A DNA stretch of 64,000 nucleotides, taken from JAFNAG01 sp963739235 (lineage in GTDB: Bacteria; Acidobacteriota; UBA6911). Position numbers and translations under genes: made by a program. The DNA is taken from positions 124,001 to 188,000 of the forward strand of contig CAVTZY010000032.1 in the NCBI GenBank assembly GCA_963739235.1. The letters are read 5' to 3'. Within the stretch, counting starts at the first letter, position 1; the number at the start of each line of letters is the position of its first letter. The notes beneath the pieces are model-generated. The model was not told the origin of the DNA. It did no database searches and saw only the letters and a list, made by a program, of their open reading frames with translations. Shown here one piece after another: positions 17,811-27,011 of the stretch.

Positions 17811-19516
17811 ATGGTATTTGATCCGAATGTCCTTCGATCCTTCCTGCATCAAGAGAGGATTGCCACGCTCCCGGAGCTGAAGCAAGCTTTGGGAAGCATG
17901 GCTACCATGACCGTGTTTCGAAAGCTCAAGGCGTTAGGCTACCGCACGAGCTATTCGCACCGCGGGAGATACTACACGCTGGTGAACATTCCCCGGTTCG
18001 ACGAGCGAGGTCTCTGGACTTGCCGCGCCGTATGGTTTTCGCGCGACGGCAGCCTGCTCACCACCGCCCGGCGGTTTGTGAACGATTCCGATGCTGGGCT
18101 TACCGCCGGGGAATTGCAGGCGCTACTGAATGTCGAGGTCAAGGAATCGCTTCTGGTGCTGTACCGTCGAGGGCAAATTGCCCGCGAGGAAATCGGCGGC
18201 GTCCTTGTGCACTTTTCTACTGAGCCTGGGGTACGGCGCGAGCAATGGCTGCGCCGCCAGAGTCCGGCGGGTGCGCTGGAGGTGGGCGACTCGGCGGCGG
18301 GCGAAGGGCTGGCGCCGGAAATGAAGGCCGCGATCATTCTGTTTTTCAGCTTGCTGGATGAGAAACAGAGGCGGGTGTATGCGGGCTTGGAGGCCCAGAA
18401 GCTCGGATACGGCGGCGATATCAAGATTGCGGACTTTCTGGGGTTGGACGTGCACACAGTGTCGCGTGGGCGCCGGGAGCTCTTTGGAGACCGTGTCCAG
18501 CGGGAAAGGATTCGCCGTCAGGGCGGTGGGCGCCCGGCTGCGGAAAAAAAACGCCGGAAGTGATCGCATGCATTTCGGACCTGCTCAAACACGAAACGGC
18601 TGGCGATCCGATGAAGGGTCTGAAGTGGACCCGAAGGACAACCAGGAAAATCGCTCGAGAACTGCGTCGGCTGCAGATCCGTGTTAGTGCCAACACGGTG
18701 CGCCGGTTGTTGAAGCGGATGGGGTTCTCCTTGCGCGTGAACCACAAGAGACTGGAGTCAGGGAACAAGAATCCGCCGCCCCGCCGGGTACGAAACCAGC
18801 AGTTTTTATACATCGGCCGGAAAAGGGAGGAGTTCTCCTCCAACGGAAAGCCTGTCATCAGCGTGGACGCGAAAAAGAAGGAGATGGTCGGGGCCTTCAA
18901 GAATCCCGGGGTGTCGTGGCAACGCGAACCGCAGATCGTCAACGACCACGACTTCCGCAGCGATGCCGAGGGGATGGCGATTCCCTATGGCATCTACGAT
19001 ACGCGGACCAATCATGGTTTCGTGGTGGTCGGGACCAGCACCGAAACGCCCGCCTTCGCAGTGGACGCAATCGTTTCCTGGTGGAAAAGTCGGGGCGGCA
19101 GTATCTATCCTGATGCAGATGAACTCCTGATCTTGGCAGACTGTGGCGGCGGCAACAGCGCCCGTGCGCGTGGATGGAAGTATCACCTGCAACACCGGTT
19201 CTGCAATCCTTACGGGCTGAAGGTGACCGTCTGTCATTATCCGCCTGGCGCATCAAAATGGAATCCGATCGAGCACCGCCTGTTTTCCCAGATTAGCAAG
19301 AACTGGGCAGGCAAGCCGCTGGAAAGCTATGAGACTGTGATCAAGTATATTCACTCGACTACTACCTCGGGCGGATTGAAGGTCAACGCCTGGTTGTCAC
19401 TGAAGCGTTATGAAAAGGGCGAAGAGATCTCCAACGTAGAGATGAAGCGGCTCATGCTTGCCGGCCACAAGACGCTACCGGCATGGAATTACACGTTGAC
19501 GCCGAGCAGAATGTGA
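17811..19516 (+). CDS. ISAzo13-type transposase, two frames joined by probable -1 frameshifting
   Basis: The first frame (17811-18563, 250 residues) has a winged-helix-like start (RIATLPELKQALGSMATMTV) and ends in the ISAzo13 N-terminal helix-turn-helix (LLDEKQRRVYAGLEAQKLGY, DVHTVSRGRRELFG). The second (from 18560, -1 frame) holds the DDE domain: KWTRRTTRKIARELRRLQIR, SVDAKKKEMVGAFKNPG, LILADCGGGNSARARGWKY and HYPPGASKWNPIEHRLFSQI. An A8 run at 18544-18551, read as A_AAA_AAA, lies directly before the first stop; slipping back one base gives KK-TPEV..., which restores the family's continuous sequence, about 567 residues. The N-terminal extension before the HTH is unusual for the family as I know it. 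Confidence 0.85.
18544..18551 (+). promoter_or_regulatory. A8 slippery site for -1 frameshifting in the transposase
   Basis: Eight A residues overlap two zero-frame AAA codons, ten bases before the first-frame stop (TGA at 18561). A_AAA_AAA is a classic bacterial -1 slippery heptamer in insertion sequences. The alternative is a homopolymer sequencing error in a single-frame gene. Confidence 0.65.
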
Positions 19517-19537
19517 AGTTATTTTTGCGCAGGCGCT
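19507..19537. repeat. Right terminal inverted repeat of the ISAzo13-type element
   Basis: Perfect inverted match of 31 bases to 17632-17662. It overlaps the end of the transposase frame (stop before 19517) and, on the other strand, the last codons of the receiver protein. Confidence 0.9.
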
Positions 19538-20103
19538 AAGGATAGGTCGAGTTTGCGATTCTGCTTTTGCAGTTCCTGGAGAACATTATCTTGCAGGCTC
19601 AACGCCGTCCCGCGCTCGGTCTGCAGGCGGTTGACCTGCTCGTAGAGTTGCTGAAGGAGGATGGAAAGGCGGGCATTTTCCTTCGACAGCGAAACGCGCG
19701 CAATCATATTGCGCACCTGAACGCCGATCTCGTCGAGCGTGAAGGGCTTGGTGATATAGTCGTAGGCACCCAGGCGAATGGCTTCAATCGCAGTTTCCAG
19801 CGACGCATAGCCCGTAACGATCGTGACAAGAGTCTCGGAACTGCAGGCATGCGCTGCCTTGAGCACATCCATGCCGCTGCCCCCCGGAAGCCTGAGGTCG
19901 GTCATCACCAGGTCGAAAGGAGGGCTTTCTGCGCGCAGGGCGTGCTCTGCGTCCACGATGCTGCCCGCTGTGCTGACCTTGACCCCAAGCTTCGAGATAA
20001 AGTCCATCAAGGTTGCCCGCATGTCTTCATCATCATCAACCACCAGCACCCGAATATTCATCTCGCCCATACATCGATCTATCGGCACTCGGCACATCTC
20101 CAT
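19519..20103 (-). CDS. Receiver-domain protein with C-terminal coiled coil, 3' end interrupted by the IS
   Basis: A response regulator without DNA-binding domain. 194 residues: receiver about 15-135 (NIRVLVVDDDEDMRATLMDF, phosphoacceptor Asp in LVMTDLRLPGGSGM, Thr/Ser in VTIVTGYAS, Lys in DYITKPFTLDEIG) and a coiled coil (KENARLSILLQQLYEQVNRL). The last seven residues and the stop come from the IS inverted repeat, so the natural C-terminus is lost or changed. The start could also be the internal ATG of MNIRVLV (20061). It diverges from the NtrC regulator at 20307, which may share its signal. Output is unknown. Confidence 0.75.
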   Translation of the reverse strand: MEMCRVPIDRCMGEMNIRVLVVDDDEDMRATLMDFISKLGVKVSTAGSIVDAEHALRAESPPFDLVMTDLRLPGGSGMDVLKAAHACSSETLVTIVTGYASLETAIEAIRLGAYDYITKPFTLDEIGVQVRNMIARVSLSKENARLSILLQQLYEQVNRLQTERGTALSLQDNVLQELQKQNRKLDLSLAPAQK

Positions 20104-20306
20104 TTATAAGGATGTCAAATTTTTGTGATAATCAAATATTGACAAATGTGAAAAATGTGAGATATTGGAGCCGCGTGTCACAAATATTTTCGTAGCTGGT
20201 GAAATAGTCTATACTTTGACGATCAAATAAATTGATCCCCGTAAAGTGGCAATTTTCCGCATCCTAAGTGTCATTTCTTTAATGGTTTTTCATAATGGAG
20301 GCAGGA

Positions 20307-21713
20307 ATGCGCAAACCCGGCTTGGAAGATGTCAAAATCCTGGTTGTTGACGATGAAGACTATATGCGTGAAATTGTGCGCCAGGCCCTCGAAGGATCGG
20401 GATATGCAGTTGAAGAGGCCGCGAACGGTGGGATTGCCCTGGAGATGATGCGTAAGTATCCTTATGATGTGGTTATTACTGATCTCAGGCTCCCGGAAGT
20501 GCCGGGGGAGAAGTTGCTTCAGGAAGCGCTGACTATTTCCCCGGAAACGATTGTCATCATCATGACAGGGTACGGAAATATCCAGACGGCAGTCGATGCC
20601 ATTCGCCAGGGTGCGTACGACTACCTACCCAAGCCGTTTCAGTTGGATGAAATGGTAATGCGGGTTGAAAAAGGACTGCAGGAAAGACGCCTAAAATCTG
20701 AAAACTCCTTGTTGCGCTCCGAGTTACAGGAAAAGTTCCAATTCACCAATCTGATCGGCAACAGCGCTCCTATGCAGCAGGTGCACCGCATGGTGGCCAT
20801 GGTGGCCCAGAAAACCAGCACAATTCTGATCTCTGGCGAGACTGGCACCGGCAAAGAAGTCGTGGCTCGTGCTATCCATTACAATGGACCACGCAGGGAT
20901 CAGCCTCTCGTTTGCGTCAACTGCGCGGCTATCCCGGCAAATCTCCTTGAGGATGAACTCTTCGGCCATGTGAAGGGCGCTTTTACCGGGGCGCATCAGC
21001 ATCGAATCGGCCGATTCGAACAGGCCAACCGTGGGACGCTCTTCCTGGACGAGATCGGCAGCATGCCCCTCGACTTGCAGGTCAAGCTGCTTCGTGTTCT
21101 GCAGGAAAAGGAGTTCCAGAAGCTTGGGGGGACGACCTCTGTCAAAGTGGATGTGCGCATCATCGCCGCCACCAACGATGACCTGACGGAGAAGGTGCGC
21201 GCCGGGGAGTTCCGTGAAGATCTCTATTATCGTTTGAATGTGATTCCCATCCATATTCTGCCTCTGCGCCAGCGGCGGGAGGATATCCCGCCTTTGATTT
21301 CCCATTTCTTGAAGAAATTCTGTTCGGAGCAGCAGGTCACCGTCAAGCGGGTCTCTCACGACGCCATTAAGCATCTCGTAGCGTTCGAATGGCCGGGAAA
21401 CGTGCGCCAGCTAGAGAATGCACTGGAAATGGCCGTCGCGCTTTCCGGTGACCGCGAACTTCTGGAGGCGACCGACTTCCCGGTCGTAGCGCATATGCAG
21501 GGCGAGGATGAAATGTTCCGCAACATCGACATTCCGGAGGAGGGGATCAACTTCAACACGCTGATTTCCGAACTCGAGCGGCGCCTGATTCTGCAGAGCC
21601 TGCAGGTCTCGGGCGGCAACAAAAAACGCGCCGCGTCTCTTCTCCAGCTCAAGCGCACCACGTTTGTGGAAAAACTCAAGCGCATGGGAACGGAAGCCGA
21701 CCTGCTGGATTAA
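20307..21713 (+). CDS. NtrC-family sigma-54 response regulator (FleQ-like C-terminus)
   Basis: 468 residues from the ATG at 20307, preferred over 20295 for its GGAGG site. Receiver domain (VKILVVDDEDYMREI, Asp in VVITDLRLPEVPG, Lys in DYLPKPFQ), AAA+ domain about 140-370 with Walker A SGETGTGKEV, sigma-54 loop LFGHVKGAFTGAH, Walker B LFLDEIGSM, and a C-terminal HTH LLQLKRTTFVEKLKRMG. That last motif resembles FleQ/FlrA, the flagellar master regulators, but here the receiver keeps its acidic residues. A TTGACA-N16-GATATT pair around 20150 is a possible sigma-70 promoter. Flagellar control is inferred from proximity and HTH type. Confidence 0.85.
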   Translation: MRKPGLEDVKILVVDDEDYMREIVRQALEGSGYAVEEAANGGIALEMMRKYPYDVVITDLRLPEVPGEKLLQEALTISPETIVIIMTGYGNIQTAVDAIRQGAYDYLPKPFQLDEMVMRVEKGLQERRLKSENSLLRSELQEKFQFTNLIGNSAPMQQVHRMVAMVAQKTSTILISGETGTGKEVVARAIHYNGPRRDQPLVCVNCAAIPANLLEDELFGHVKGAFTGAHQHRIGRFEQANRGTLFLDEIGSMPLDLQVKLLRVLQEKEFQKLGGTTSVKVDVRIIAATNDDLTEKVRAGEFREDLYYRLNVIPIHILPLRQRREDIPPLISHFLKKFCSEQQVTVKRVSHDAIKHLVAFEWPGNVRQLENALEMAVALSGDRELLEATDFPVVAHMQGEDEMFRNIDIPEEGINFNTLISELERRLILQSLQVSGGNKKRAASLLQLKRTTFVEKLKRMGTEADLLD

Positions 21714-22238
21714 GTATCCTGGCTACGGTTCACCTCACAAATCATGATGCAATCAGGTTCTGCCCGTCTTAAGGTCTGACTTTAGCGGCCAGGATGCACA
21801 CGAATGGGATAGTCGGGGCTCGAGACATCATCTGCAGGAATCCCGAGATTTAGGGACGGCGCTCTCACCACTGACATCCTCTCTCGGCTGGGGGTCTTGG
21901 AATCCACCGGCTCAGCGCGCTCCGGTATGCCTTCCGATTTCCAAGGCACCATCTCGGCAGCCTGGTTTTTCTGTCTGCTGGGGTATCGGACCGTGTCTCC
22001 GACAACCTTTTCAATGATGCTCGCGAGCCAGAGTAAAAGGCTGCCTAGCGTCAATACTGTTCACTTAAGCCCGAAATTGGAAATCCTGACGTTGCCTTTT
22101 GAAAAACAGTCCGCTTGGAGGGATCGCCTGCTTTGGAGCGCGGGCGTCCCGCCCGCCTTGCCACTTTGCGGGCGGGACGCCCGCGCTCCTTCCCAGGCCG
22201 GATCTCGCTTAAGCGAACAGCATTGTGCCTAGCGTGCG
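21714..22238. other. Mostly non-coding stretch
   Basis: Holds the strong hairpin repeat at 22135-22189. A 90-codon minus-strand frame (21782-22054, TTG start, hydrophobic start LGSLLLWLASIIEKVVG) is open but matches no family I know and shows no ribosome site; it could be a remnant linked to the ECF-sigma fragment upstream of it. Nothing else is supported. Confidence 0.4.
22135..22189. repeat. 22-bp inverted repeat (hairpin), probably a dispersed repeat
   Basis: Perfect 22-base G+C-rich arms 22135-22156 and 22168-22189 around an 11-base loop, starting GGAGCGCGGGCGTCCCGCCC. There is no U-tract on either side, so a dispersed palindrome is more likely than a terminator. Confidence 0.75.
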
Positions 22239-22496
22239 CTATGTGAGTTGATCGACCTGCATGTAGGCTTTAAGCAAAATCCCCCGGAAAATGTCATCGA
22301 TCCCCGCCAGCCCGCACAAAAAGGGCCCCAAGCGATAGTGGGCCAGCACCGCAAACTGCCGCCGATGGCGGTCGAAAAGCAGGGAGAGCGCTTCCCGATC
22401 TCTGTTTTTGATGCGATCAGTCGAATGAAAGCGCGAAGTCGCCTGGTCCATAGTGGCGTCAAAAGTTGAACAATTGGGCGCATTGCCGTTGAGCAT
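22239..22496 (-). pseudogene. Truncated ECF-type sigma factor remnant
   Basis: The 85-residue frame carries sigma region 2 only: DREALSLLFDRHRRQFAVLA, HYRLGPF and GIDDIFRGILLKAYMQVDQL. This matches the start of ECF sigma factors, which continue with region 4; here a TAG follows directly and no region 4 is seen in any frame to 22100. Conserved acidic and aromatic positions partly differ (DDIFRGILLK instead of DDIVQEALLK). A decayed gene is likely. Confidence 0.6.
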
Positions 22497-22702
22497 ACAG
22501 CCGTCGCTCCGTGCGGACCACCGTTGTTTGGAGATTGCAGGCTGAGATGCAATTTTGATGTTGGGAAAACGCTAGAATTTATGTGGCGATGTCCAATCAG
22601 TCCGGCTGTTGCAGTCTTTACACCAGATGGGAGACAGACATCGGGGATTCATCGCCCTGTTGATGCTCCCCGTGTTCAGTTTTTGAACAGAGGGTGACGA
22701 TT

Positions 22703-23713
22703 ATGAGGAACTTGAGATCCTTGGTGACAATCAGCCGCAAGCACCGCAGGCCCCATTGTCTGATCGGGATTGTTCTGCTGTTCGTGGTCACTCCCGGCTG
22801 TGCGGTCCGCAAGATGGCCATTAACATGATTGGCGATGCCCTGGCCAACAGCGGCACGACCTTTTCCTCGGATGACGATCCCGAACTCGTGAAAGTGGCG
22901 CTCCCTTTCAGCCTGAAGCTCATGGAAAGCCTGCTGGCCGAAACTCCGACGCACCGCGGGCTGCTATTTGCCACCTCGAGCGCCTTTACCCAGTATGCTT
23001 ACGCCTTCGTGCGCGAGGAAGCCGACGAGATGGAGCCGGTGAATCTCGAGGCGGCCATGGAAATGAAGGCCCGGGCGAAGCGCCTCTTCCTGCGCGCCCG
23101 CGATTACGGATTGCGCGGCTTGGAGACCAGGCTTCCCGAATTCGGAATCGCGCTCAGGGCGGATCCCGTGAAGGCGGTAAAATCCGCCCGGCGCGCGGAT
23201 GTTCCCTTGATTTACTGGACAGCGGCTTCCTGGGGGTCGGCAATCAGCGTCTCCAAGAATGACATGATGCTGGTGGCGGATCAGCCGATCGTGGAGGCAC
23301 TCATTGATCGCGCTCTCGAACTAGATGAGACCTTCGATCAAGGGGCGATTCACTCGTTTTTGATCACCTACGAGACCGTCAGGCAGGGAGCGCCCGGCGA
23401 TCCTTACGAGCGTTCGCGTAAGCAATTCGATCGAGCCATAGCGCTTGCAGGCGGATTCCAGGCAGGCCCACTGGTTTCATTGGCAGAGTCGGTATCGGTC
23501 GCCAAGCAGAACCGCACGGAATTTCAGTCTTTGCTCGAACGCGCGCTGGCCATCGATGTGAATGCAAGGCCCGAGTACAGGTTGGTCAACTTGATCATGC
23601 AGCGTCGTGCACGCTGGCTGTTGTCCAGAATCGACGACCTGATTCTGGACCCGGGGAAACAAGAACAGAACCATTCCTTCTTGCTTTTGACTTCCTGGAA
23701 GGCGGAGGACTGA
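22703..23713 (+). CDS. TRAP transporter TatT component family protein (lipoprotein)
   Basis: TatT-type proteins are periplasmic, lipid-anchored helical-repeat proteins that pair with the DctP binding protein of some TRAP systems. About 336 residues from the ATG at 22703 (GAGGG site), which removes three residues of the possible GTG start. The signal peptide ends in a lipobox-like VVTPGC. The mature part is helical, with the family patterns HRGLLFATSSAFTQYAYAFV, EADEMEP, RAKRLFLRARDYGLRGLETR and PLIYWTAASWGSAISVSKND. DctP begins one base after its stop. Confidence 0.88.
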   Translation: MRNLRSLVTISRKHRRPHCLIGIVLLFVVTPGCAVRKMAINMIGDALANSGTTFSSDDDPELVKVALPFSLKLMESLLAETPTHRGLLFATSSAFTQYAYAFVREEADEMEPVNLEAAMEMKARAKRLFLRARDYGLRGLETRLPEFGIALRADPVKAVKSARRADVPLIYWTAASWGSAISVSKNDMMLVADQPIVEALIDRALELDETFDQGAIHSFLITYETVRQGAPGDPYERSRKQFDRAIALAGGFQAGPLVSLAESVSVAKQNRTEFQSLLERALAIDVNARPEYRLVNLIMQRRARWLLSRIDDLILDPGKQEQNHSFLLLTSWKAED

Positions 23714-23714
23714 T

Positions 23715-24761
23715 ATGAAGATTACTTCAGCCAAAATCGCAGTGATCGGTATTTTGACCCTGGGGGTCTCTGGAGCCACTGGAAACCCAGGCGTGGCCCG
23801 GGCGGCCGACGAAGTCACCATAAGGCTGGGCACGCTGGCCTCAAGGGACAGCTCTTACTATACCGTTCTCGCCGAGATGCGCCAGAAATGGACCGAGGCT
23901 ACGGGCGGGAACGTGAAGCTGACCATTTATCCTGACGGGGTCCAAGGCGGCGAGGCCGATATGGTGCGCAAGATGCGCGCGGGCGTTCTGAATGCCGGCC
24001 TGCTCACGGTTGTAGGGCTGTATGATATTGAACCGTCGATCGGAGGCCTTTCCTACCTGCCGCTGACCTTTCATTCCTGGGATGAGTACGACTATGTCGT
24101 CGGAAGGCTGACGCCGCGGCTCGAAAAAATGCTGCTGGATAGAGGATTCGTAGTCTTATTCTGGGGCGATGCCGGCATTGTACGCTTCTTCTCCAAGACC
24201 CCCGGCACCCACCCGGACGACTTCAAAAAGATGAAAATGTGGACCTGGGCGGGCAATGCCGACCAGGTAGACATGATGAAATCTCTGGGCTATAACCCGA
24301 TACCCTTGGAAACGGCCGACATCCTTCCCGGATTGCGCACCGGAATGATAACTGCCATCCCCATGGCACCCCAGCAAGCACTCGGGGGTCAGATCTATAC
24401 CGTGGCCGGCAACATGCTGAACTTGAAGTGGAGCGTGTTCGCCGGGGCCGCCGTAATCAAAAAGGACACGTGGGATAAAATCGCACCGGAGACCCAATCT
24501 AAGCTGCGCGTGGTGGCAACCGCCGCTGGGATCAAGATGCGCACCGCCGGCCGCAAAGAAGATGAAGACTCGATTGCGGCGATGCAGACCAAGGGCCTGA
24601 AAGTAAATCCGGCGACACCGCAGGTTGAGAAGGAGTGGCAAGATCTGACCAAGATCCTCTATCCCCAGATCAGGGGCAAGATGGTGCCGACCGACATCTT
24701 TGACGAAGTTCAGCGGCTATCCAGTGAATATCGGGCCAATCAAAAAGGGGCGGGAAAATGA
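23715..24761 (+). CDS. dctP: TRAP transporter substrate-binding protein DctP
   Basis: The extracytoplasmic solute receptor of a TRAP transporter, normally for carboxylates. 348 residues with a cleavable signal (to about residue 30, VARAADE), then EVTIRLGTLASRDSSYYTVL, TIYPDGVQGGEADMVRKMRA (the substrate-pocket loop) and LTFHSWDEYDYVVGRL. The usual ligand-binding Arg region reads MKMWTWAGNADQ rather than the more common K-x-R-V, so the ligand may differ from C4-dicarboxylates (inference). Starts one base after tatT; its stop overlaps the start of the permease (ATGA). Confidence 0.9.
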   Translation: MKITSAKIAVIGILTLGVSGATGNPGVARAADEVTIRLGTLASRDSSYYTVLAEMRQKWTEATGGNVKLTIYPDGVQGGEADMVRKMRAGVLNAGLLTVVGLYDIEPSIGGLSYLPLTFHSWDEYDYVVGRLTPRLEKMLLDRGFVVLFWGDAGIVRFFSKTPGTHPDDFKKMKMWTWAGNADQVDMMKSLGYNPIPLETADILPGLRTGMITAIPMAPQQALGGQIYTVAGNMLNLKWSVFAGAAVIKKDTWDKIAPETQSKLRVVATAAGIKMRTAGRKEDEDSIAAMQTKGLKVNPATPQVEKEWQDLTKILYPQIRGKMVPTDIFDEVQRLSSEYRANQKGAGK

Positions 24762-26614
24762 GTGAACGAGGAGTTCTGGAGGCGGATGCACCGGTTCTGA
24801 AGGACTCGGAATTGCTGGGCCGGAGAGGATTTCTCTACAAGGGCGAAAACCTGTTGATCACCCTCGTGCTGGCGGCCCTGGTCATTCTCCCACTGCAGGA
24901 CATCGTGCTGCGCTGGATCTCGGTGGTCCTTCCCGCCTCCAGCGTGGTGCAATCCTACATGACGCTTTTCATCTGCATGATCGGGGGGGCAATTGCCGCG
25001 CGCGAGGGGCGGCTCCTGGCGCTCTCAACGGTGACGACGCTGCTGAAAGGCCGCGTCAAGGAAAGCGCCCGTTTCTTCAGCGGTGCATTTGCCGCGGCCG
25101 TGACGGTAGTGCTCACGATCGCCGGCGTGCGTTTCGTCCTGGATACGCAGGCCAGTGGGAACATCCTGGCCTACGGCGTGCCGCTCTGGATCCCGATAGT
25201 CATTCTTCCTCTGGGATTTGCCGCAGTTGCGTGGCGTTTGATCCGGCACGCGTCCGACACATGGATGGGACGGGCACTGGCTGCCTTGCTGGCGGGTCTG
25301 ATGCTGGCAGCGGTCGCCTGGCTGCCCGTGGATCCTGCGCACATGGTCGTCCCGGGGATGATCGTGCTGCTGGCCGCGACCATTCTGGGGGCCCCCATAT
25401 ATGTCACCCTGGGAGGCGCTGCCCTGATCCTGTTATGTGGAAATGGCACTCCGATCACCGATGTGGCCATCAGCCATCACCAGCAGGTGGTCAACTCCAG
25501 TTTTCCCGCAATTCCCCTATTCACCCTGGCCGGATATCTCCTTGCCGAAGGGGGCGCCGCGCGGCGCCTGGTGCGCGTTTTTCAGGCGCTCGTCGGCCAT
25601 TTTCGCGGTGGGCCCGCCATTGCGGCCGTGCTGGTATGCGCTTTCTTTACTTCCTTTACCGGCGCTTCGGGAATTACCATCCTGGCGCTTGGCGGCCTGC
25701 TGATGCCGGTTCTCCTGGCGGCTCGCTATTCGGACAAAAACGCGCTCGGCCTGCTTACCGGATCGGGCTCGATCGGGCTGCTCTTTCCGCCCTGCCTGCC
25801 CGTGATCCTGTATGCCATCATTGCCAAGGTTGACATCAACCAGATGTTCCTGGGCGGGATCCTTCCCGGAATTCTGCTGGTGATTGCCGCTTCCACCTGG
25901 GGCGTTTGGCAGAGCCCCAAGGACAAATCCGCGCTCGCAACCTTTAACAGGGCGGAAGCCAGAAGCGCGCTGTGGGACGCAAAATGGGAACTGCTGCTGC
26001 CGGTGGTCGCCATAGCGGCTCTCTTCAGCGGATATGCGACCGCGGTGCAGGCGTCCGCAATCACGGCGCTGTACGCGTTCATAGTCGAGACGCTTGTCTA
26101 CCGCGACTTGAAGATCACCAAGGACCTGCCGCGGGTGATGACCGAATGCGGGCTGCTCGTGGGCGCCATTCTCATGATCCTTGGGGTCGCCTTGGGTTTC
26201 ACGGGCTATCTGATCCAAGCGGAGGTGCCCGAGTTCCTGATCACATGGGTCCACGGTGCAGTCTCATCGCAATGGGAATTTCTGCTGGCGCTCAATTTCT
26301 TCCTGCTGATCGTCGGCTGTTTAATGGACATCTTCTCGGCGATCGTTGTGGTGGTCCCCATCATGCTGCCGATCGGTAAAGCCTTCGGCGTGGACCCAGT
26401 GCATTTGGGCATCATTTTCCTTGCCAACTTGGAGTTGGGCTATCTGACGCCGCCCGTGGGCATGAACCTCTACCTCGCATCCTATCGATTCAACAGGCCC
26501 ATGCCGGAGGTGGTCCGTTCGATCATTCCGATCCTGCTCATCTTTCTGGGAGTGGTTCTGCTCATCACATATGTCCCCTTCTTCTCCACCGCGCTCCCGC
26601 AGTGGTTCCAATGA
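24758..26614 (+). CDS. dctM: Fused TRAP transporter permease DctQ-DctM
   Basis: The membrane part of the TRAP system, using an ion gradient to import the solute given up by DctP. 618 residues: the small DctQ-like subunit with four helices (about 30-200; VQSYMTLFICMIGGAIAARE) fused to the large DctM subunit (about 205-615; FPAIPLFTLAGYLLAEGGAA, FFTSFTGASGITILALGGL, GSGSIGLLFPPCLPVILYAI and LGYLTPPVGMNLYLASYR). Natural DctQM fusions are common. The start overlaps the dctP stop by four bases. Confidence 0.92.
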   Translation: MSERGVLEADAPVLKDSELLGRRGFLYKGENLLITLVLAALVILPLQDIVLRWISVVLPASSVVQSYMTLFICMIGGAIAAREGRLLALSTVTTLLKGRVKESARFFSGAFAAAVTVVLTIAGVRFVLDTQASGNILAYGVPLWIPIVILPLGFAAVAWRLIRHASDTWMGRALAALLAGLMLAAVAWLPVDPAHMVVPGMIVLLAATILGAPIYVTLGGAALILLCGNGTPITDVAISHHQQVVNSSFPAIPLFTLAGYLLAEGGAARRLVRVFQALVGHFRGGPAIAAVLVCAFFTSFTGASGITILALGGLLMPVLLAARYSDKNALGLLTGSGSIGLLFPPCLPVILYAIIAKVDINQMFLGGILPGILLVIAASTWGVWQSPKDKSALATFNRAEARSALWDAKWELLLPVVAIAALFSGYATAVQASAITALYAFIVETLVYRDLKITKDLPRVMTECGLLVGAILMILGVALGFTGYLIQAEVPEFLITWVHGAVSSQWEFLLALNFFLLIVGCLMDIFSAIVVVVPIMLPIGKAFGVDPVHLGIIFLANLELGYLTPPVGMNLYLASYRFNRPMPEVVRSIIPILLIFLGVVLLITYVPFFSTALPQWFQ

Positions 26615-27011
26615 ACAACTGCGCGGACAACCTGATACCTTACGAGCGCGTAAAGCGCGGGCATTCGCAGGCGGTCTGAGAGGCAGGCTGAACGCCTGCC
26701 ATCAAGTAGGCTGTTTGCGGCCGGCTCATGTCGATGAGGACTATTCTGATTCTGCAATTCAGATTGTAGAAGCCAAAAGCGGCCACAAATGGTGCGAATA
26801 GCCATTGCCGCAGCCTGGAGACCTTATCGCAGAGCGGGTCGATCACCCGCCATGGCGTCCCCTCTCCCCATTCGTGCCATTCGTGGCAAAGTTTTTTCCT
26901 CGGTCTGAATCGCAGATTCTGTTTTTGCCCTTGGCAAAAAACTCCGAGTTGTGCGAATTTGGGTTGATGCATGACGGCAAGCCGTCTTTCAACCTCATTG
27001 GGGACACGACC
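26615..27011. other. Intergenic region, no gene supported
   Basis: The downstream frame is open from 26805, but 26805-27011 translates to non-protein-like sequence and contains the short duplicated phrase ATTCGTGCCATTCGTGGC (26870-26890), which looks like a dispersed intergenic repeat. No promoter or tRNA was recognised. Confidence 0.4.

Larger units (their letters stand above)
17633..19536 (+). mobile_element. ISAzo13-family insertion sequence
   Basis: A 1.9-kb element with perfect 31-base inverted repeats, left 17632-17662 and right 19507-19537, starting GCGCCTGCGCAAAAATAAC. The flanks on both sides read TAA (17630-17632 and 19537-19539), consistent with a 3-bp target duplication. It contains one transposase split over two frames. 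The right end lies in the coding frame of the receiver protein at 19519-20103 and gives it its stop codon. Confidence 0.88.

Noticed and set aside
20240..20262. Possible sigma-54 promoter TGGCAA...CGCAT before the FleQ-like gene
   Set aside because: The spacing is GG-N9-GC, one base short of the strict requirement.
21782..22054. 90-codon minus-strand frame with hydrophobic start
   Set aside because: No ribosome site, no recognisable family and a TTG start; kept only as a remark in the gap entry.
26805..27011. N-terminal extension of the Tat-exported hydrolase
   Set aside because: The twin-arginine signal must be near the start; the upstream stretch looks like intergenic repeat sequence.
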